A stretch of DNA of 64,000 nucleotides, taken from positions 310,001 through 374,000 of the forward strand of contig NZ_JAUSVB010000001.1 in NCBI RefSeq assembly GCF_030814415.1. Reading direction: 5' to 3'. Below the pieces are notes generated by a model. The model made no database searches and was not told the origin of the DNA. It saw only the letters and a list, made by a program, of their open reading frames with translations. A program made the position numbers and the translations under genes. Positions 24,473 to 34,926 of the stretch are shown piece after piece. Every line of letters begins with the position of its first letter. Positions within the stretch are counted from its first letter, which is position 1. This DNA is from Cellulomonas humilata (lineage in GTDB: Bacteria > Actinomycetota > Actinomycetes > Actinomycetales > Cellulomonadaceae).

Positions 24473-26082
24473 CGTGCGGAGTCCTTCGAGGTCGAGCCGG
24501 AGGAGTCCGGCAGTGCAGGCGGCGGGGTCGGAGGTGCGTCGGCGGATGCTGCGGCGGCGCGGTCGCGCTCGGCGCGGGCCTGCGGGGAGAGCTCGTCGTC
24601 GGCGGACGGCCGGACGACGGCCTTGGCCGCTGCCGTCCCTGCCCGCGCCCGTGCGACCCAGCCCTCGATGTTGCGCTGTGCTCCCGCGCTCACGCCGAGG
24701 GCGCCCGAAGGCACGTCCCGACGGATCACGCTGCCAGCCCCGGTGTACGCACCGTCGCCGACGGTCACGGGGGCCACGAACATGTTGTCGGCGCCCGTGC
24801 GGGCGTACGAGCCGATGGTCGTGTGGTGCTTGTTGACGCCGTCGTAGTTGACGGTCACCGACGCGGCTCCGATGTTCGTGTGCTCGCCGATGGTCGCGTC
24901 GCCCACGTAGGACAGGTGCGGGATCTTCGAGCCGGTGCCGATCTGCGCGTTCTTCGTCTCGACGAACGTGCCGATCTTGCCCTTCTCGCCGAGCACCGTG
25001 CCGGGGCGCAGGTACGCGAACGGCCCCACGCTCGCGTCCGCCCCGACCACGGCGAGCGTGCCGTGCGTGCGCACGACGCTCGCCCGCGGGCCGACCTCGA
25101 CGTCGGTCAGCGTGGTGTCCGGGCCGACGGTCGCGCCCTCGCGGACCACCGTCGCACCGTGCAGCTGCGTGCCGGGAAGGATGGTGACGTCCCGCTCCAG
25201 CTCCACGTCGACGTCGATCCACGTGGTCGCCGGGTCCACGACCGTGACGCCCTCGCGCATCCAGGTCTCGAGGATTCGGCGGTTCATCTCCGCCCGCAGG
25301 ACCGACAGCTGGACGCGGTCGTTGACGCCCTCGACGAGCACCGGGTCGTCCGTCTGGAGCGCCCGGACGTGACCCCCGTCGGTGCGGGCGATCGCCAGCA
25401 CGTCCGTCAGGTACACCTCGCCCTGCGCGTTGTCCCGGCCGAGCCTGCCGAGCGCACCGCGCAGGACACCGGCGTCGAAGACGTAGATGGAGGAGTTGAT
25501 CTCCGTGATCGCGCGCTGCGCGTCGTCGGCGTCCTTCTCCTCGACGATGCCGAGCACGTCACCCGTGCCGGGCTCGCGCAGGATCCGCCCGTACCCGGTG
25601 GGCTCCGCGACCTGCGTGGTTAGCACCGTGACCGCGTTGCCGTCCGCGTGGTGCGCCGCGAGCAGCTCCTCCAGCGTGCCGGCGTCCAGCAGCGGGACGT
25701 CGCCCGCGATCACGACGACGGCTCCGGAGACCTGCGCGTGCGTCGCGGACCCGACGGCGTGGTCGTCGGCAGCGTCCGCCTGCGCGGCGGCGTCGAGCGA
25801 CTTCATGGCCACCTGGACAGCGCGACCGGTGCCCGGGATCGCGTCCTGGTCCGCGAGCAGCGCCTGCGGGTCGACCTCGCGCACGTGCGCGGCGACGAGC
25901 TCGCGCTCGTGCCGGATGACGACCAGCACGCGGCCGGGGTCGAGCGCGCGTGCCGTGGACAGCGCGTGGCCGAGCATGCTGCGGCCGGCCAGGGTGTGCA
26001 GAACCTTGGGGGTTGCCGAGCGCATCCGGGTTCCTTCACCTGCGGCGAGGACGACGACGGCGGCCGGGCGGGGGAAAGTCAC
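24469..26082 (-). CDS. glmU: Bifunctional GlcNAc-1-P uridylyltransferase/GlcN-1-P acetyltransferase
   Basis: The 537-residue protein makes UDP-GlcNAc. The N-terminal pyrophosphorylase has [21 protein letters not shown] (residues ~8-28, with the GTRM loop and Lys) and [12 protein letters not shown]. The C-terminal left-handed beta-helix has [20 protein letters not shown] with the catalytic-site residues and [13 protein letters not shown]. About 50 residues extend past the usual end, rich in Ala and Pro. GTG 26082 was chosen for its GAGGAG at 9 nt and the typical start of the fold. UDP-GlcNAc from this enzyme would also feed the EPS amino-sugar genes. Confidence 0.97.
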   Translation of the reverse strand: MTFPRPAAVVVLAAGEGTRMRSATPKVLHTLAGRSMLGHALSTARALDPGRVLVVIRHERELVAAHVREVDPQALLADQDAIPGTGRAVQVAMKSLDAAAQADAADDHAVGSATHAQVSGAVVVIAGDVPLLDAGTLEELLAAHHADGNAVTVLTTQVAEPTGYGRILREPGTGDVLGIVEEKDADDAQRAITEINSSIYVFDAGVLRGALGRLGRDNAQGEVYLTDVLAIARTDGGHVRALQTDDPVLVEGVNDRVQLSVLRAEMNRRILETWMREGVTVVDPATTWIDVDVELERDVTILPGTQLHGATVVREGATVGPDTTLTDVEVGPRASVVRTHGTLAVVGADASVGPFAYLRPGTVLGEKGKIGTFVETKNAQIGTGSKIPHLSYVGDATIGEHTNIGAASVTVNYDGVNKHHTTIGSYARTGADNMFVAPVTVGDGAYTGAGSVIRRDVPSGALGVSAGAQRNIEGWVARARAGTAAAKAVVRPSADDELSPQARAERDRAAAASADAPPTPPPALPDSSGSTSKDSAR

Positions 26083-26146
26083 CTGCGGGTGCTCCTCGCG
26101 GATCTGCCCGGGTCTCGGGCGGCGGATCTCGTGCGCAGGGTGCACT

Positions 26147-26431
26147 CTACCCGCGCACAGAGGTCGTCTCAGCCGAGCCCGGGTCGTCGGGCGCCTCCTC
26201 CGGGGCGGGGGTGAACTGCCGCGGCGCCGGTGGGGGGACCCGCCTCTGCCGGGCGATCCACACCCCGGTCACCACGGCTCCGACGGCCGCCACGACGATC
26301 ACGGCGACCCGCACGCCGACCTCGGGTGCACCCACGGCGAGGTCCACCACCTGGGACACGACGGCGAACACCAGGAGGCCCAGCAGGACGTATGCAGCAC
26401 GCAGGTCGCGCGTCGTCGCCATGTCTCGCAC
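26147..26431 (-). CDS. Small two-helix membrane protein of unknown function
   Basis: The 94-residue product has two hydrophobic segments ([18 protein letters not shown], residues 12-29, and [20 protein letters not shown], about 38-57) and a Pro-rich acidic tail. I do not recognise a family. The GTG at 26431 has AGGCGG 4 nt upstream; ATG at 26422 is an alternative. It lies 64 bp before glmU and just after the tRNA-Gln gene. Confidence 0.6.
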   Translation of the reverse strand: MRDMATTRDLRAAYVLLGLLVFAVVSQVVDLAVGAPEVGVRVAVIVVAAVGAVVTGVWIARQRRVPPPAPRQFTPAPEEAPDDPGSAETTSVRG

Positions 26432-26488
26432 CGTACCGCCTGGACGGCGACGGACCCATCACCCGCGACGAGTGGTTCCGACGGGCCG

Positions 26489-26560
26489 CTCCGCCCCCAG
26501 GATTCGAACCTGGACTGCACGGCTCCAAAGGCCGGCGTGCTGCCGTTACACCAGGGCGGA
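26489..26560 (-). tRNA. tRNA-Gln (anticodon TTG)
   Basis: The 72-nt cloverleaf reads from 26560 down. Acceptor TCCGCCC pairs with GGGCGGA, the T-arm is CCAGG-TTCGAAT-CCTGG, and the anticodon loop CTTTGGA gives TTG at positions 34-36. Four of five anticodon-stem pairs form; position 27-43 is a C-U mismatch. CCA is not encoded. Confidence 0.93.
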
Positions 26561-26639
26561 CCGACGCGTGACGCGTCGAAGGCGCCAAGTCTGCCAGCCA
26601 CTGCATCGCTGCCGTACACGGCCACGGCATGATGGGCGC

Positions 26640-27272
26640 GTGGCCAACGACAGCAAGCGCGCGACCCGCTCCCGCATGACGGGGACGCAGCGGCGCGCCC
26701 AGCTGGTCGACGTGGCCCGGCGCCTGTTCGCGGAGAAGGGCTTCGACGGCACCAGCATCGAGGAGATCGCCGCGCGCGCCGAGGTGTCCAAGCCGGTCGT
26801 GTACGAGCACTTCGGCGGCAAGGAAGGCATCTACGCCGTCGTCGTCGACCGCGAGATCCAGTCCCTGACCGGCGCGCTGAGCGGTGCGCTGGAGGTCGGG
26901 GGGCACCCGAAGATGCTCGTCGAACGGACGACGCTGGCGCTGCTCGGGTACATCGAGACCAACGAGGACGGGTTCCGGATCCTGGTGCGGGACTCCCCCG
27001 TCGCGCAGGCGACCGGCACGTTCTCCAGCCTGATCGGGGACGTCGCCACGCAGGTCGAGCACATGCTCGCGGACCAGTTCAAGAAGCAGGGCCAGGACCC
27101 GAAGATGGCGCCGATCTACGCCCAGATGCTGGTCGGCATGGTCGCGCTCACCGGGCAGTGGTGGCTCGACGCGCGCAGCCCCAGCAAGAACGTCGTCGCG
27201 GCGCACCTGGTGAACCTCGCGTGGAACGGGCTCTCGGCCCTCGAGCGCCGGCCGACGCTGACGCGCATCTGA
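26640..27272 (+). CDS. TetR-family transcriptional regulator
   Basis: The 210-residue protein has a TetR DNA-binding domain: RRAQLVDVARRLFAEKGF, then the helix-turn-helix TSIEEIAARAEVSKPVVYEHF (about residues 38-58) and GGKEGIYAVVVDRE. The C-terminal domain (70-200) should bind a ligand and dimerise. The GTG lies 6 nt after CATGAT, a likely -10, so the message may be leaderless. No neighbouring target gene is evident. Confidence 0.9.
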   Translation: MANDSKRATRSRMTGTQRRAQLVDVARRLFAEKGFDGTSIEEIAARAEVSKPVVYEHFGGKEGIYAVVVDREIQSLTGALSGALEVGGHPKMLVERTTLALLGYIETNEDGFRILVRDSPVAQATGTFSSLIGDVATQVEHMLADQFKKQGQDPKMAPIYAQMLVGMVALTGQWWLDARSPSKNVVAAHLVNLAWNGLSALERRPTLTRI

Positions 27273-27283
27273 GCGAGATCTCT

Positions 27284-27307
27284 CTCGACGTCGAGTAATC
27301 TCGCGTC
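27284..27307 (+). promoter_or_regulatory. MarR operator and leaderless -10 box
   Basis: A perfect 12-bp palindrome CTCGACGTCGAG (27284-27295) directly abuts TAATCT (27296-27301), which lies 6 nt before the ATG of the MarR gene. The layout fits a leaderless promoter that the regulator itself blocks. Confidence 0.6.
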
Positions 27308-27832
27308 ATGGTGGCACGCACACCTCCGGATGCCCCGGGGGCCCGCGACGAGGTCGATCGGATCGTCCTCGCCTGGGAGCGCGAGCGCCCTGACCTGGAC
27401 GTCCGCCCCCTGACGGTCCTCTCACGCGTCAGCCGGCTCGCCCGGCACCTCGACCTCGCCCGCCGCTCGGCGTTCGCGCGGCACGACCTCGAGACGTGGG
27501 AGTTCGACGTGCTGTCCGCCCTGCGGCGCGCAGGTGCCCCCTACCGGCTGTCGCCGGGTGCGCTCCTCACGCAGACGCTGGTCACCAGCGGCACGATGAC
27601 CAACCGCATCGACCGCCTCGCGGAGCACGGGCTGGTCGAGCGGCAGCCGGCGCCCGACGACCGCCGCGGCGTGCTGGTGCAGCTGACGCCCGCGGGCCTG
27701 GACCGGGTGGACGCCGCGTTCGCGGACCTGCTCGACGTCGAGCGGGGACTGCTGGGCGACCTCGACGAGGCGGACCGCGACCGGCTGGCGGACCTGCTGC
27801 GCGAGGTGACCGCGCCGTTCGACGCGTCGTGA
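27308..27832 (+). CDS. MarR-family transcriptional regulator
   Basis: The 174-residue protein has a winged helix at about residues 55-125: ETWEFDVLSALRRAGAPYRLS, LLTQTLVTSGTMTNRIDRLAEHGLVER (recognition helix TSGTMTNRIDRL) and the wing QPAPDDRRGVLVQLTPAG. It is probably autoregulated through the palindrome at 27284-27295 and controls the MFS gene that starts 4 bp after its stop. Confidence 0.92.
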   Translation: MVARTPPDAPGARDEVDRIVLAWERERPDLDVRPLTVLSRVSRLARHLDLARRSAFARHDLETWEFDVLSALRRAGAPYRLSPGALLTQTLVTSGTMTNRIDRLAEHGLVERQPAPDDRRGVLVQLTPAGLDRVDAAFADLLDVERGLLGDLDEADRDRLADLLREVTAPFDAS

Positions 27833-27836
27833 GGGC

Positions 27837-29017
27837 ATGACGGCTGCTCGGTCCGCTGCGCGCGGGCTGCTTCTCGCGGCGGTGCTGCTGTACGCGCTGA
27901 ACCTGCGCGCCCCGATCACGGCGCTCGCCCCGGTCGTCGACGACGTCCGGGCCGACCTCGGCCTGAGCGCCGCGGGCGTCGGCCTGCTCACCGGCATCCC
28001 GGTCCTCTGCTTCGCGCTCGCCACCCCGCTCATGGCGGTGCTGCTCGGGCGGCTCGGCACCGGACGGGTGGTCGCGGCGTCGCTGGTGACCGTCCTGGCA
28101 GGCACGCTGCTGCGGTCCGCCGACGGGTTCGGCACCGCGCTCGTCGGCACCGTCCTGATCGGGGTGGCCATCACCGCGGGCAACGTCGCCGTGCCGGTCG
28201 TGATCGGGCGGGACTTCCCCGGGCACGTGCCGCGGGTGACCGGCCTGTACACGGCCGCGCTCAACGGCGGCAGCGTCCTGACCACCACGCTGACCGCACC
28301 GCTCGCGGACGTCGTCGGCTGGCGGTGGGCGCTCGCGTCGTGGGGGCTGCTCGCCGTCGTCGCGCTCGTGGTGTGGCAGCGGGCCTACCCGTTCTCCCGT
28401 GCCGAGCCGGTCGCGCTGCCCACCAGCACGAACGCCCCGGACGTCTGGCGACGACCCGTCACCTGGTTCCTCGCCGTCGCGTTCGCCGGGCAGGCGTTCG
28501 GGTACTACGCCGTGAGCGCGTGGCTGCCGTCGGTCCTGCACGACACCCTCGGCCTGGAGCGCGCCGCGTCCGGCGGGGCCGCGGCCCTGTTCCAGCTGTT
28601 CGGCATGGTCGGTGGCATCGCGGTGCCGATCGCCCTGGGTCGGCGCGCACCGGTCGCCGCCGTCGCCGCGGCGATCGCCGTCGGCTGGGCCGTGCTCCCC
28701 CTCGGCCTGCTGCTCGCGCCCAGGTGGTGGCCGGTCTGGTGCACGTTCGCCGGTGTCGCGCAGGGCGGGAACTTCGCGGTGATCTTCACCGTCATCGCCT
28801 CCAGCGCCGGGTCGCAGGCCGCCGCGCGCCGCATGTCGGCGACGGTGCAGAGCCTCGGCTACGGCTGCGCAGCCCTCGGCCCGAGCGTCCTCGGGGCTGT
28901 GCACGCGTCCAGCGGCGGGTGGACCGCACCGCTGCTCGTCGTGCTCGGCGCGGTGCTGACCATGGGCCTCTCGACGGGCCTGGGCCTGCGGAGCATGCGC
29001 CGGGAGCCCGGGCCTTC

Positions 29018-29021
<4 letters not shown>
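27837..29021 (+). CDS. MFS transporter, CynX/NimT type
   Basis: The 394-residue protein has 12 predicted hydrophobic helices. The first is followed by LNLRAPITALAPVVDDVRADLGLS, the hallmark of the cyanate/2-nitroimidazole-type MFS branch. The ATG has GAGGG 3 nt upstream, inside the region after the MarR stop, so they form one operon. The natural substrate is unknown; co-expression with MarR suggests efflux of, or response to, a small organic molecule. Its stop overlaps that of the convergent ABC-F gene by 4 bp. Confidence 0.88.
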
Positions 29022-30808
<1,787 letters not shown>

Positions 30809-30882
30809 GTCCTGTGAAGGCTACCCGCAGACCTGCGCAGGTCCTCCACGCCGACCACCGGCAGCGGCACTGACCTGCGCAC

Positions 30883-30888
30883 TAGCGT
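30883..30888 (+). promoter_or_regulatory. Candidate -10 box (TAGCGT) for a leaderless LCP mRNA
   Basis: TAGCGT ends 7 nt before the ATG at 30896. The same spacing is seen before several other genes in the window. Confidence 0.45.
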
Positions 30889-30895
30889 CCGAAGG

Positions 30896-32071
30896 ATGAG
30901 CCAGCACGCGCGCGCAGTGCCACCACGACGGGCCCTTCGTGCGGTCGGCCTCGCGACCGTGGGCGTCCTCGTCTTCACCGTCGCCGCTGCGGCCGCCGTG
31001 TACCGGGAGCTCCAGTCGAACGTCGCGGAGGTCGACCTGACCGGCCTCGTGGGCGACGAGAGCGCACGACCGCAGGCGACGGAGCCGCCTCCCGGGGACG
31101 CGCGGGCGGGCTCGCCGGTGAACCTGCTGATCATCGGGTCCGACGACCGCAGCGGCGAGAACGCTGCGATCGGCGGCGAGAACGAGGGGATGGCCTCCGA
31201 CACCACGATCGTCGCGCACGTGTCCGCCGACCGGTCCCGGGTCGAGCTGGTGTCGATCCCCCGGGACCTGATGGCCGACCGGCCGTCGTGCACCATGTCG
31301 GACGGGTCGACGACGCCTGCCCGGACGTCCCGGCAGTTCAACGAGGCGTTCGCGATCGGGTGGGCCGAGGGCCAGGACGTCGAGTCGGCGTCGGGGTGCA
31401 CGTGGAAGACCGTCGAGGCCCTCACGGGCGTCCGGCTGGACGGGTTGGTGCTGGTCGACTTCGTAGGGCTGCGGGACATGGTCGAAGCGGTCGGCGGGGT
31501 GCCCATCTGCCTGCCGACCGCCCTGAGCGACGAGGACACCGGGCTGGACGTCCCCGCGGGCGCGCAGGTGTTCGACGGCACGACCGCCGTGCAGTTCGCC
31601 CGGGCCCGGCACGACATCGGCGACGGCTCGGACACCGGCCGGATCACGCGTCAGCACGACCTGATGGCCGCCATGACCCGCTCGGTGCTCAGCCAGGAGG
31701 TGCTCACGAGCCCCACGTCGCTGCTCCGGTTCGCGCAGGCCGCGACGAGCTCCCTGACCGCGAGCCAGGGGTTCCGCGACCTCACCGACCTGACCGGGTT
31801 CGGCCTGTCGCTGCGCAACCTGGAGGCGGAGCGGATCGTGTTCGCGTCGATGCCCACCGAGCCGGACCCCCGGGACGGCAACCGCAGGGTCGCCACCGCC
31901 GCCGCGGCCGAGCTGTGGGCCCGGATCGCGGCGGACCAGCCCGTGGGCGAGGCGCCGGCCGCACCCCCGGCCACGGACCCGACCGCTCCCCCGGCCGCGG
32001 TCGACCCCCCATGGACGCCCCCGGACGGCGTCCTCACGTCCGCGGACGACTCGTCCACCACCTGCGCGTGA
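30896..32071 (+). CDS. LytR-CpsA-Psr (LCP) family glycopolymer ligase
   Basis: The 391-residue protein has one N-terminal membrane helix (about 14-38) and an extracytoplasmic LCP domain from residue ~75: VNLLIIGSDDRSG, ASDTTIVAHVSADRS, ELVSIPRDLM and the pyrophosphate-binding FARARHDIGDGSDTGRITRQ segment with the conserved Arg and Asp residues. A Pro/Ala-rich C-terminal tail follows. LCP enzymes move undecaprenyl-linked glycopolymers onto peptidoglycan, so it could attach the polymer made by the genes at 1-21006, but distance means this is only a suggestion. Confidence 0.93.
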   Translation: MSQHARAVPPRRALRAVGLATVGVLVFTVAAAAAVYRELQSNVAEVDLTGLVGDESARPQATEPPPGDARAGSPVNLLIIGSDDRSGENAAIGGENEGMASDTTIVAHVSADRSRVELVSIPRDLMADRPSCTMSDGSTTPARTSRQFNEAFAIGWAEGQDVESASGCTWKTVEALTGVRLDGLVLVDFVGLRDMVEAVGGVPICLPTALSDEDTGLDVPAGAQVFDGTTAVQFARARHDIGDGSDTGRITRQHDLMAAMTRSVLSQEVLTSPTSLLRFAQAATSSLTASQGFRDLTDLTGFGLSLRNLEAERIVFASMPTEPDPRDGNRRVATAAAAELWARIAADQPVGEAPAAPPATDPTAPPAAVDPPWTPPDGVLTSADDSSTTCA

Positions 32072-32128
32072 TCGAACCCGACAGGGGTGCCGCCATGGTC
32101 GTCATGACGGCACCCCTGTCGGGTTCGA
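32072..32128. terminator. Long bidirectional hairpin terminator
   Basis: A perfect 21-bp inverted repeat (32072-32092 with 32108-32128) with a 15-nt loop begins right after the LCP stop and ends 8 bp before the stop of the convergent SRPBCC gene. It can stop both transcripts. Confidence 0.8.
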
Positions 32129-32135
32129 CGGTGGC

Positions 32136-32603
32136 TCAGCCGGCGAGGTACGTCGCGAGCACGTCGAAGATGCCCTGGAAGCCGGCCTCGCGCTGGCTGC
32201 CGTCCTCCTTGCCGTCCAGGAACACGCTCTGCTCCGTGTAGGTGAGGCGGGTGCCGCCCTCGACCGCCTCGAACACGGTCGAGTTGAGCGACGTCGACAG
32301 GTGCTCGCCGCCGACCCACATGTCGTAGGTGGCCACGATGCGCGAGCGCTCGACGATGTCCGTGTAGGTGGCGACGTAGCGGCTGGTGGGGCCGCCGTGC
32401 CACTGGCCGTCCTGCACGGCCTGCCCGCCGACGCGGAAGTCCTCGTGCTCCTCGGTCGGCGTGAACCCGGGGTCCGACCCGAACCACTGGGCGTGCTGCT
32501 CGGGGACGGCGAACGCGTCCCAGACGCGGGCGAGGTCGGCGTCGAACGTGCGCTCGACGACGAAGGTCGCGTGGGTGACCGTGGTGGAGGTCTCGGTGGG
32601 CAT
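32136..32603 (-). CDS. SRPBCC/AHSA1-family protein
   Basis: The 155-residue protein has the START-like pattern FVVERTFDADLARVWDAFA, EQHAQWFG, DFRVGGQAVQDGQW, ATYTDIVERSRIVATYDMW, TRLTYTEQSVFLDG and a C-terminal helix ending FDVLATYLAG. These small hydrophobic-cavity proteins bind lipids or other small ligands; many are paired with ArsR regulators, as here (2-bp gap). AGGA lies 8-10 nt before the ATG. Confidence 0.9.
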   Translation of the reverse strand: MPTETSTTVTHATFVVERTFDADLARVWDAFAVPEQHAQWFGSDPGFTPTEEHEDFRVGGQAVQDGQWHGGPTSRYVATYTDIVERSRIVATYDMWVGGEHLSTSLNSTVFEAVEGGTRLTYTEQSVFLDGKEDGSQREAGFQGIFDVLATYLAG

Positions 32604-32605
32604 GG

Positions 32606-32935
32606 TCAGGGTCCTTTCGTGGAGGCGAGGTACGTGCCGAGCCGGTCCATCCGGCGCTCGGCGGGCAGCCGCTGCCGGCCCATCCACTCCCCTGCGCCCG
32701 TCAGGGCGTCGGTGGCGAGCTGGACCGTGCGGACGCGGCCGATCTTGTGCGAGGTGACGATGCCCGCGTCCTCGAGCACGGCGAGGTGCTGATGGACGGC
32801 CGGCAGGGACATCGCGAAGGGCTCGGCGAGCTGGCTGACCGACACCGGACCGCGCACGAGGCGTTCGACCATCGCGCGGCGGGTCGCGTCGGACAGGGCC
32901 TTGAAGACCTTGTCCAGCTCGCCATTGTTAAGCAT
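32606..32935 (-). CDS. ArsR-type helix-turn-helix repressor
   Basis: The 109-residue winged-helix protein has LDKVFKALSDATRRAMVERLV, then SVSQLAEPFAMSLPAVHQHLAVLEDAG (recognition helix SLPAVHQHLAVL) and the wing HKIGRVRTVQLA. No CxC metal site is visible, so it is unlikely to be a metal sensor. It is co-transcribed with the SRPBCC gene. The ATG sits inside the inverted repeat TTAAG-N6-CTTAA. Confidence 0.92.
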   Translation of the reverse strand: MLNNGELDKVFKALSDATRRAMVERLVRGPVSVSQLAEPFAMSLPAVHQHLAVLEDAGIVTSHKIGRVRTVQLATDALTGAGEWMGRQRLPAERRMDRLGTYLASTKGP

Positions 32936-32970
32936 GTTCTTAAGTATTGCTCCGCACGACGAGATGTCAA
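32928..32970 (-). promoter_or_regulatory. ArsR promoter and operator overlapping the start codon
   Basis: On the minus strand TTGACA (32970-32965), a 16-bp spacer, AATACT (32948-32943) and 7 nt lead to the ATG at 32935, predicting a leaderless mRNA. TTAAG-N6-CTTAA (32928-32943) covers the start and abuts the -10, a good site for autorepression. Confidence 0.6.
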
Positions 32971-32982
32971 GGGGTCGAGGTG

Positions 32983-33921
32983 TCAGTCCGTCGAGCTGAC
33001 GACGCGCGCACCGGCCACCGGGCCGGCGGCGGTCAGGACGCGGTCGGCCACACCCGACGCCGTGAACGCCGCCGCGAGCACCAGCGCGTGCTGGCGGCTC
33101 CGGCCGAGGGCGGCGACCGTCGGGCCGGATCCCGACACGACGACGCCGAGCGCCCCCGCGTCCTGCGCGACCGCGAGCGGCTCCGCCAGCCCCGGGTCGA
33201 GCTCGAGCGCCGCCATCTGCAGGTCGTTGTGCAGTGCGGCACCGAGCGCCCGCGGGTCCCCGGCACGCAGCGCCTGCATCAGCGGCACGTCGTCGTCCTG
33301 GTCGGGCACGAGCGCCGTGCCGTGCAGGTCGTCGAACGCGGCGTAGACGTCGGCGGTGGACAGCCCGCGGTCCTGCACCGCGAACGCCCAGTGGAACTCG
33401 CCGCGGCTGAGCGCGGGTGTCAGCAGATGGCCGCGGCCGGAGCCGACGGCGGTGTGGCCGGCCAGCGAGAACGGCACGTCCGACCCCAGCTCGGCGGCCA
33501 GCTCGAGCAGGTCGTCACGGCTGAGCCCGGTGCGCCACAGCGCGTCGCAGGCGACCAGCGTCGCCGCGGCGTCCGCCGAGCCGCCCGCCATGCCGCCCGC
33601 GACCGGCACCCCCTTGTGCAGGTGCAGGTGGACGCCGTCGTCGATCCCGGCCCGGTCCGCCAGCAGGGCCGCCGCGCGCAGGGCGAGGTTGGACCCGTCC
33701 GTCGGCACCAGCTCGGCCTGCGGGCCGCTCACGGTCAGCGTGCGCTGCTCCGACGGGGTGGCGACGACCTCCTCGAACACCGACACCGCCTGGAACACGG
33801 TGGACACCGCGTGGTAGCCGTCGTCCTCGCGCGGACCGACCCGTAGCGAGAGGTTGACCTTGCCGGGCGCGCGGACTCTGACCTCGTGCTCGGGCAGCGG
33901 GGCCACGGGGGTCAGCGTCAC
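32983..33921 (-). CDS. ispE: 4-diphosphocytidyl-2-C-methyl-D-erythritol kinase
   Basis: The 312-residue GHMP kinase has [15 protein letters not shown] (residues ~15-29), the ATP loop [19 protein letters not shown] and a C-terminal [13 protein letters not shown]. It phosphorylates CDP-methylerythritol in the MEP isoprenoid pathway, which also supplies undecaprenyl phosphate. The GTG has GGAG 3-6 nt upstream. It overlaps the ksgA stop by 4 bp, so they are coupled. Confidence 0.97.
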   Translation of the reverse strand: MTLTPVAPLPEHEVRVRAPGKVNLSLRVGPREDDGYHAVSTVFQAVSVFEEVVATPSEQRTLTVSGPQAELVPTDGSNLALRAAALLADRAGIDDGVHLHLHKGVPVAGGMAGGSADAAATLVACDALWRTGLSRDDLLELAAELGSDVPFSLAGHTAVGSGRGHLLTPALSRGEFHWAFAVQDRGLSTADVYAAFDDLHGTALVPDQDDDVPLMQALRAGDPRALGAALHNDLQMAALELDPGLAEPLAVAQDAGALGVVVSGSGPTVAALGRSRQHALVLAAAFTASGVADRVLTAAGPVAGARVVSSTD

Positions 33922-34856
33922 GGCTCCACAATGCCAGGTCGACCGCCTACCGGCCCGAGGTGCTCGGCGATGCGTGCGAACCCCGCGATGTCGACGCGCT
34001 CGCCCCTGGCCTGCGGGTCGACCCCGGCAGCCTCCAGGGCCGCCACCGCGAGGTCGGAGGATCCCGCCAGCGCGGACAGGGCCGAGCGGAGCATCTTGCG
34101 GCGCTGCGCGAACGCGGCGTCCACGACGGCGAACACCGCCTCCCGGGACGCGTCGGTGGCCGGGGGCTCGCGCCGGTCGAAGCGGACCAGCGCCGAGTCG
34201 ACGTTGGGCGCCGGCCAGAAGACCGAGCGGCCGACCGTCGCGGTCCGGCGGGCCGACGCGTACCAGGCGGCCTTCGCGGACGGCACCCCGTACGTGCGGC
34301 TGCCGGGCGGCGCGGCCAGGCGGTCCGCCACCTCGGCCTGCACCATGACGAGCACGCGGTCGAGGCTGTCGAACCGCTCGAGGAACGTCAGCAGCACCGG
34401 GACGGACACGTTGTACGGCAGGTTGGCGACGAGGGCGACGGGCGGGGGGCCGGGCAGCGCGCGCACGTCCAGCGCGTCGGCCAGCACGATCGTCAGGCGG
34501 TCGCGTCCGGCGTCGTCGCGCAGCACCACCGGCTCGTCGTCGGCGCCCGCGACGACCGTCAGGCCCGGCACGTGCCGGGCGACCGTGGTCGGCAGCAGCC
34601 GGGCGAGCGTCGGGTCGATCTCGACGGCGACCACGTCGGCCCCCGCCTCGAGCAGCCCGAGCGTGAGCGACCCGAGACCCGGTCCGACCTCGACCACGCG
34701 GTCGCCCTCGGCGACGTCGGCCTGCCGCACGATCTTGCGCACCGTGCCGCCGTCGAGCACGAAGTTCTGCCCGAGCTGCTTGGTCGGCCGCACCCCCGCA
34801 CGCTCCGCGAGCTCACGGATCTCCGCAGGCCCGAGCAGCGTGGTGGTGGTCGACAT
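33918..34856 (-). CDS. ksgA: 16S rRNA dimethyladenosine transferase
   Basis: The 312-residue methyltransferase has [20 protein letters not shown], the SAM motif [25 protein letters not shown] and the catalytic [12 protein letters not shown]. It dimethylates A1518/A1519 of 16S rRNA. ATG 34856 was preferred; GTG two codons upstream (34862) is possible. It is followed by ispE with a 4-bp overlap. Confidence 0.97.
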   Translation of the reverse strand: MSTTTTLLGPAEIRELAERAGVRPTKQLGQNFVLDGGTVRKIVRQADVAEGDRVVEVGPGLGSLTLGLLEAGADVVAVEIDPTLARLLPTTVARHVPGLTVVAGADDEPVVLRDDAGRDRLTIVLADALDVRALPGPPPVALVANLPYNVSVPVLLTFLERFDSLDRVLVMVQAEVADRLAAPPGSRTYGVPSAKAAWYASARRTATVGRSVFWPAPNVDSALVRFDRREPPATDASREAVFAVVDAAFAQRRKMLRSALSALAGSSDLAVAALEAAGVDPQARGERVDIAGFARIAEHLGPVGGRPGIVEP

Positions 34857-34881
34857 GCGCACGAGCCTAGGCGAGCACGGC

Positions 34882-34918
34882 AGAACCCCCGCCCCAGGAC
34901 TGCGGGGGCGGGGGTTCT
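34882..34918 (-). terminator. GC-rich hairpin terminator after the first rpf gene
   Basis: A 14-bp perfect stem (34882-34895 with 34905-34918) and a 9-nt loop begin 8 bp past the stop of the Rpf gene. It separates the gene from ksgA on the same strand. Confidence 0.8.
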
Positions 34919-34926
34919 ACGGGTGC

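Noticed and set aside
26471..26570. A small protein on the plus strand across the tRNA-Gln
   Set aside because: The segment folds as a tRNA; the frame has no independent support.
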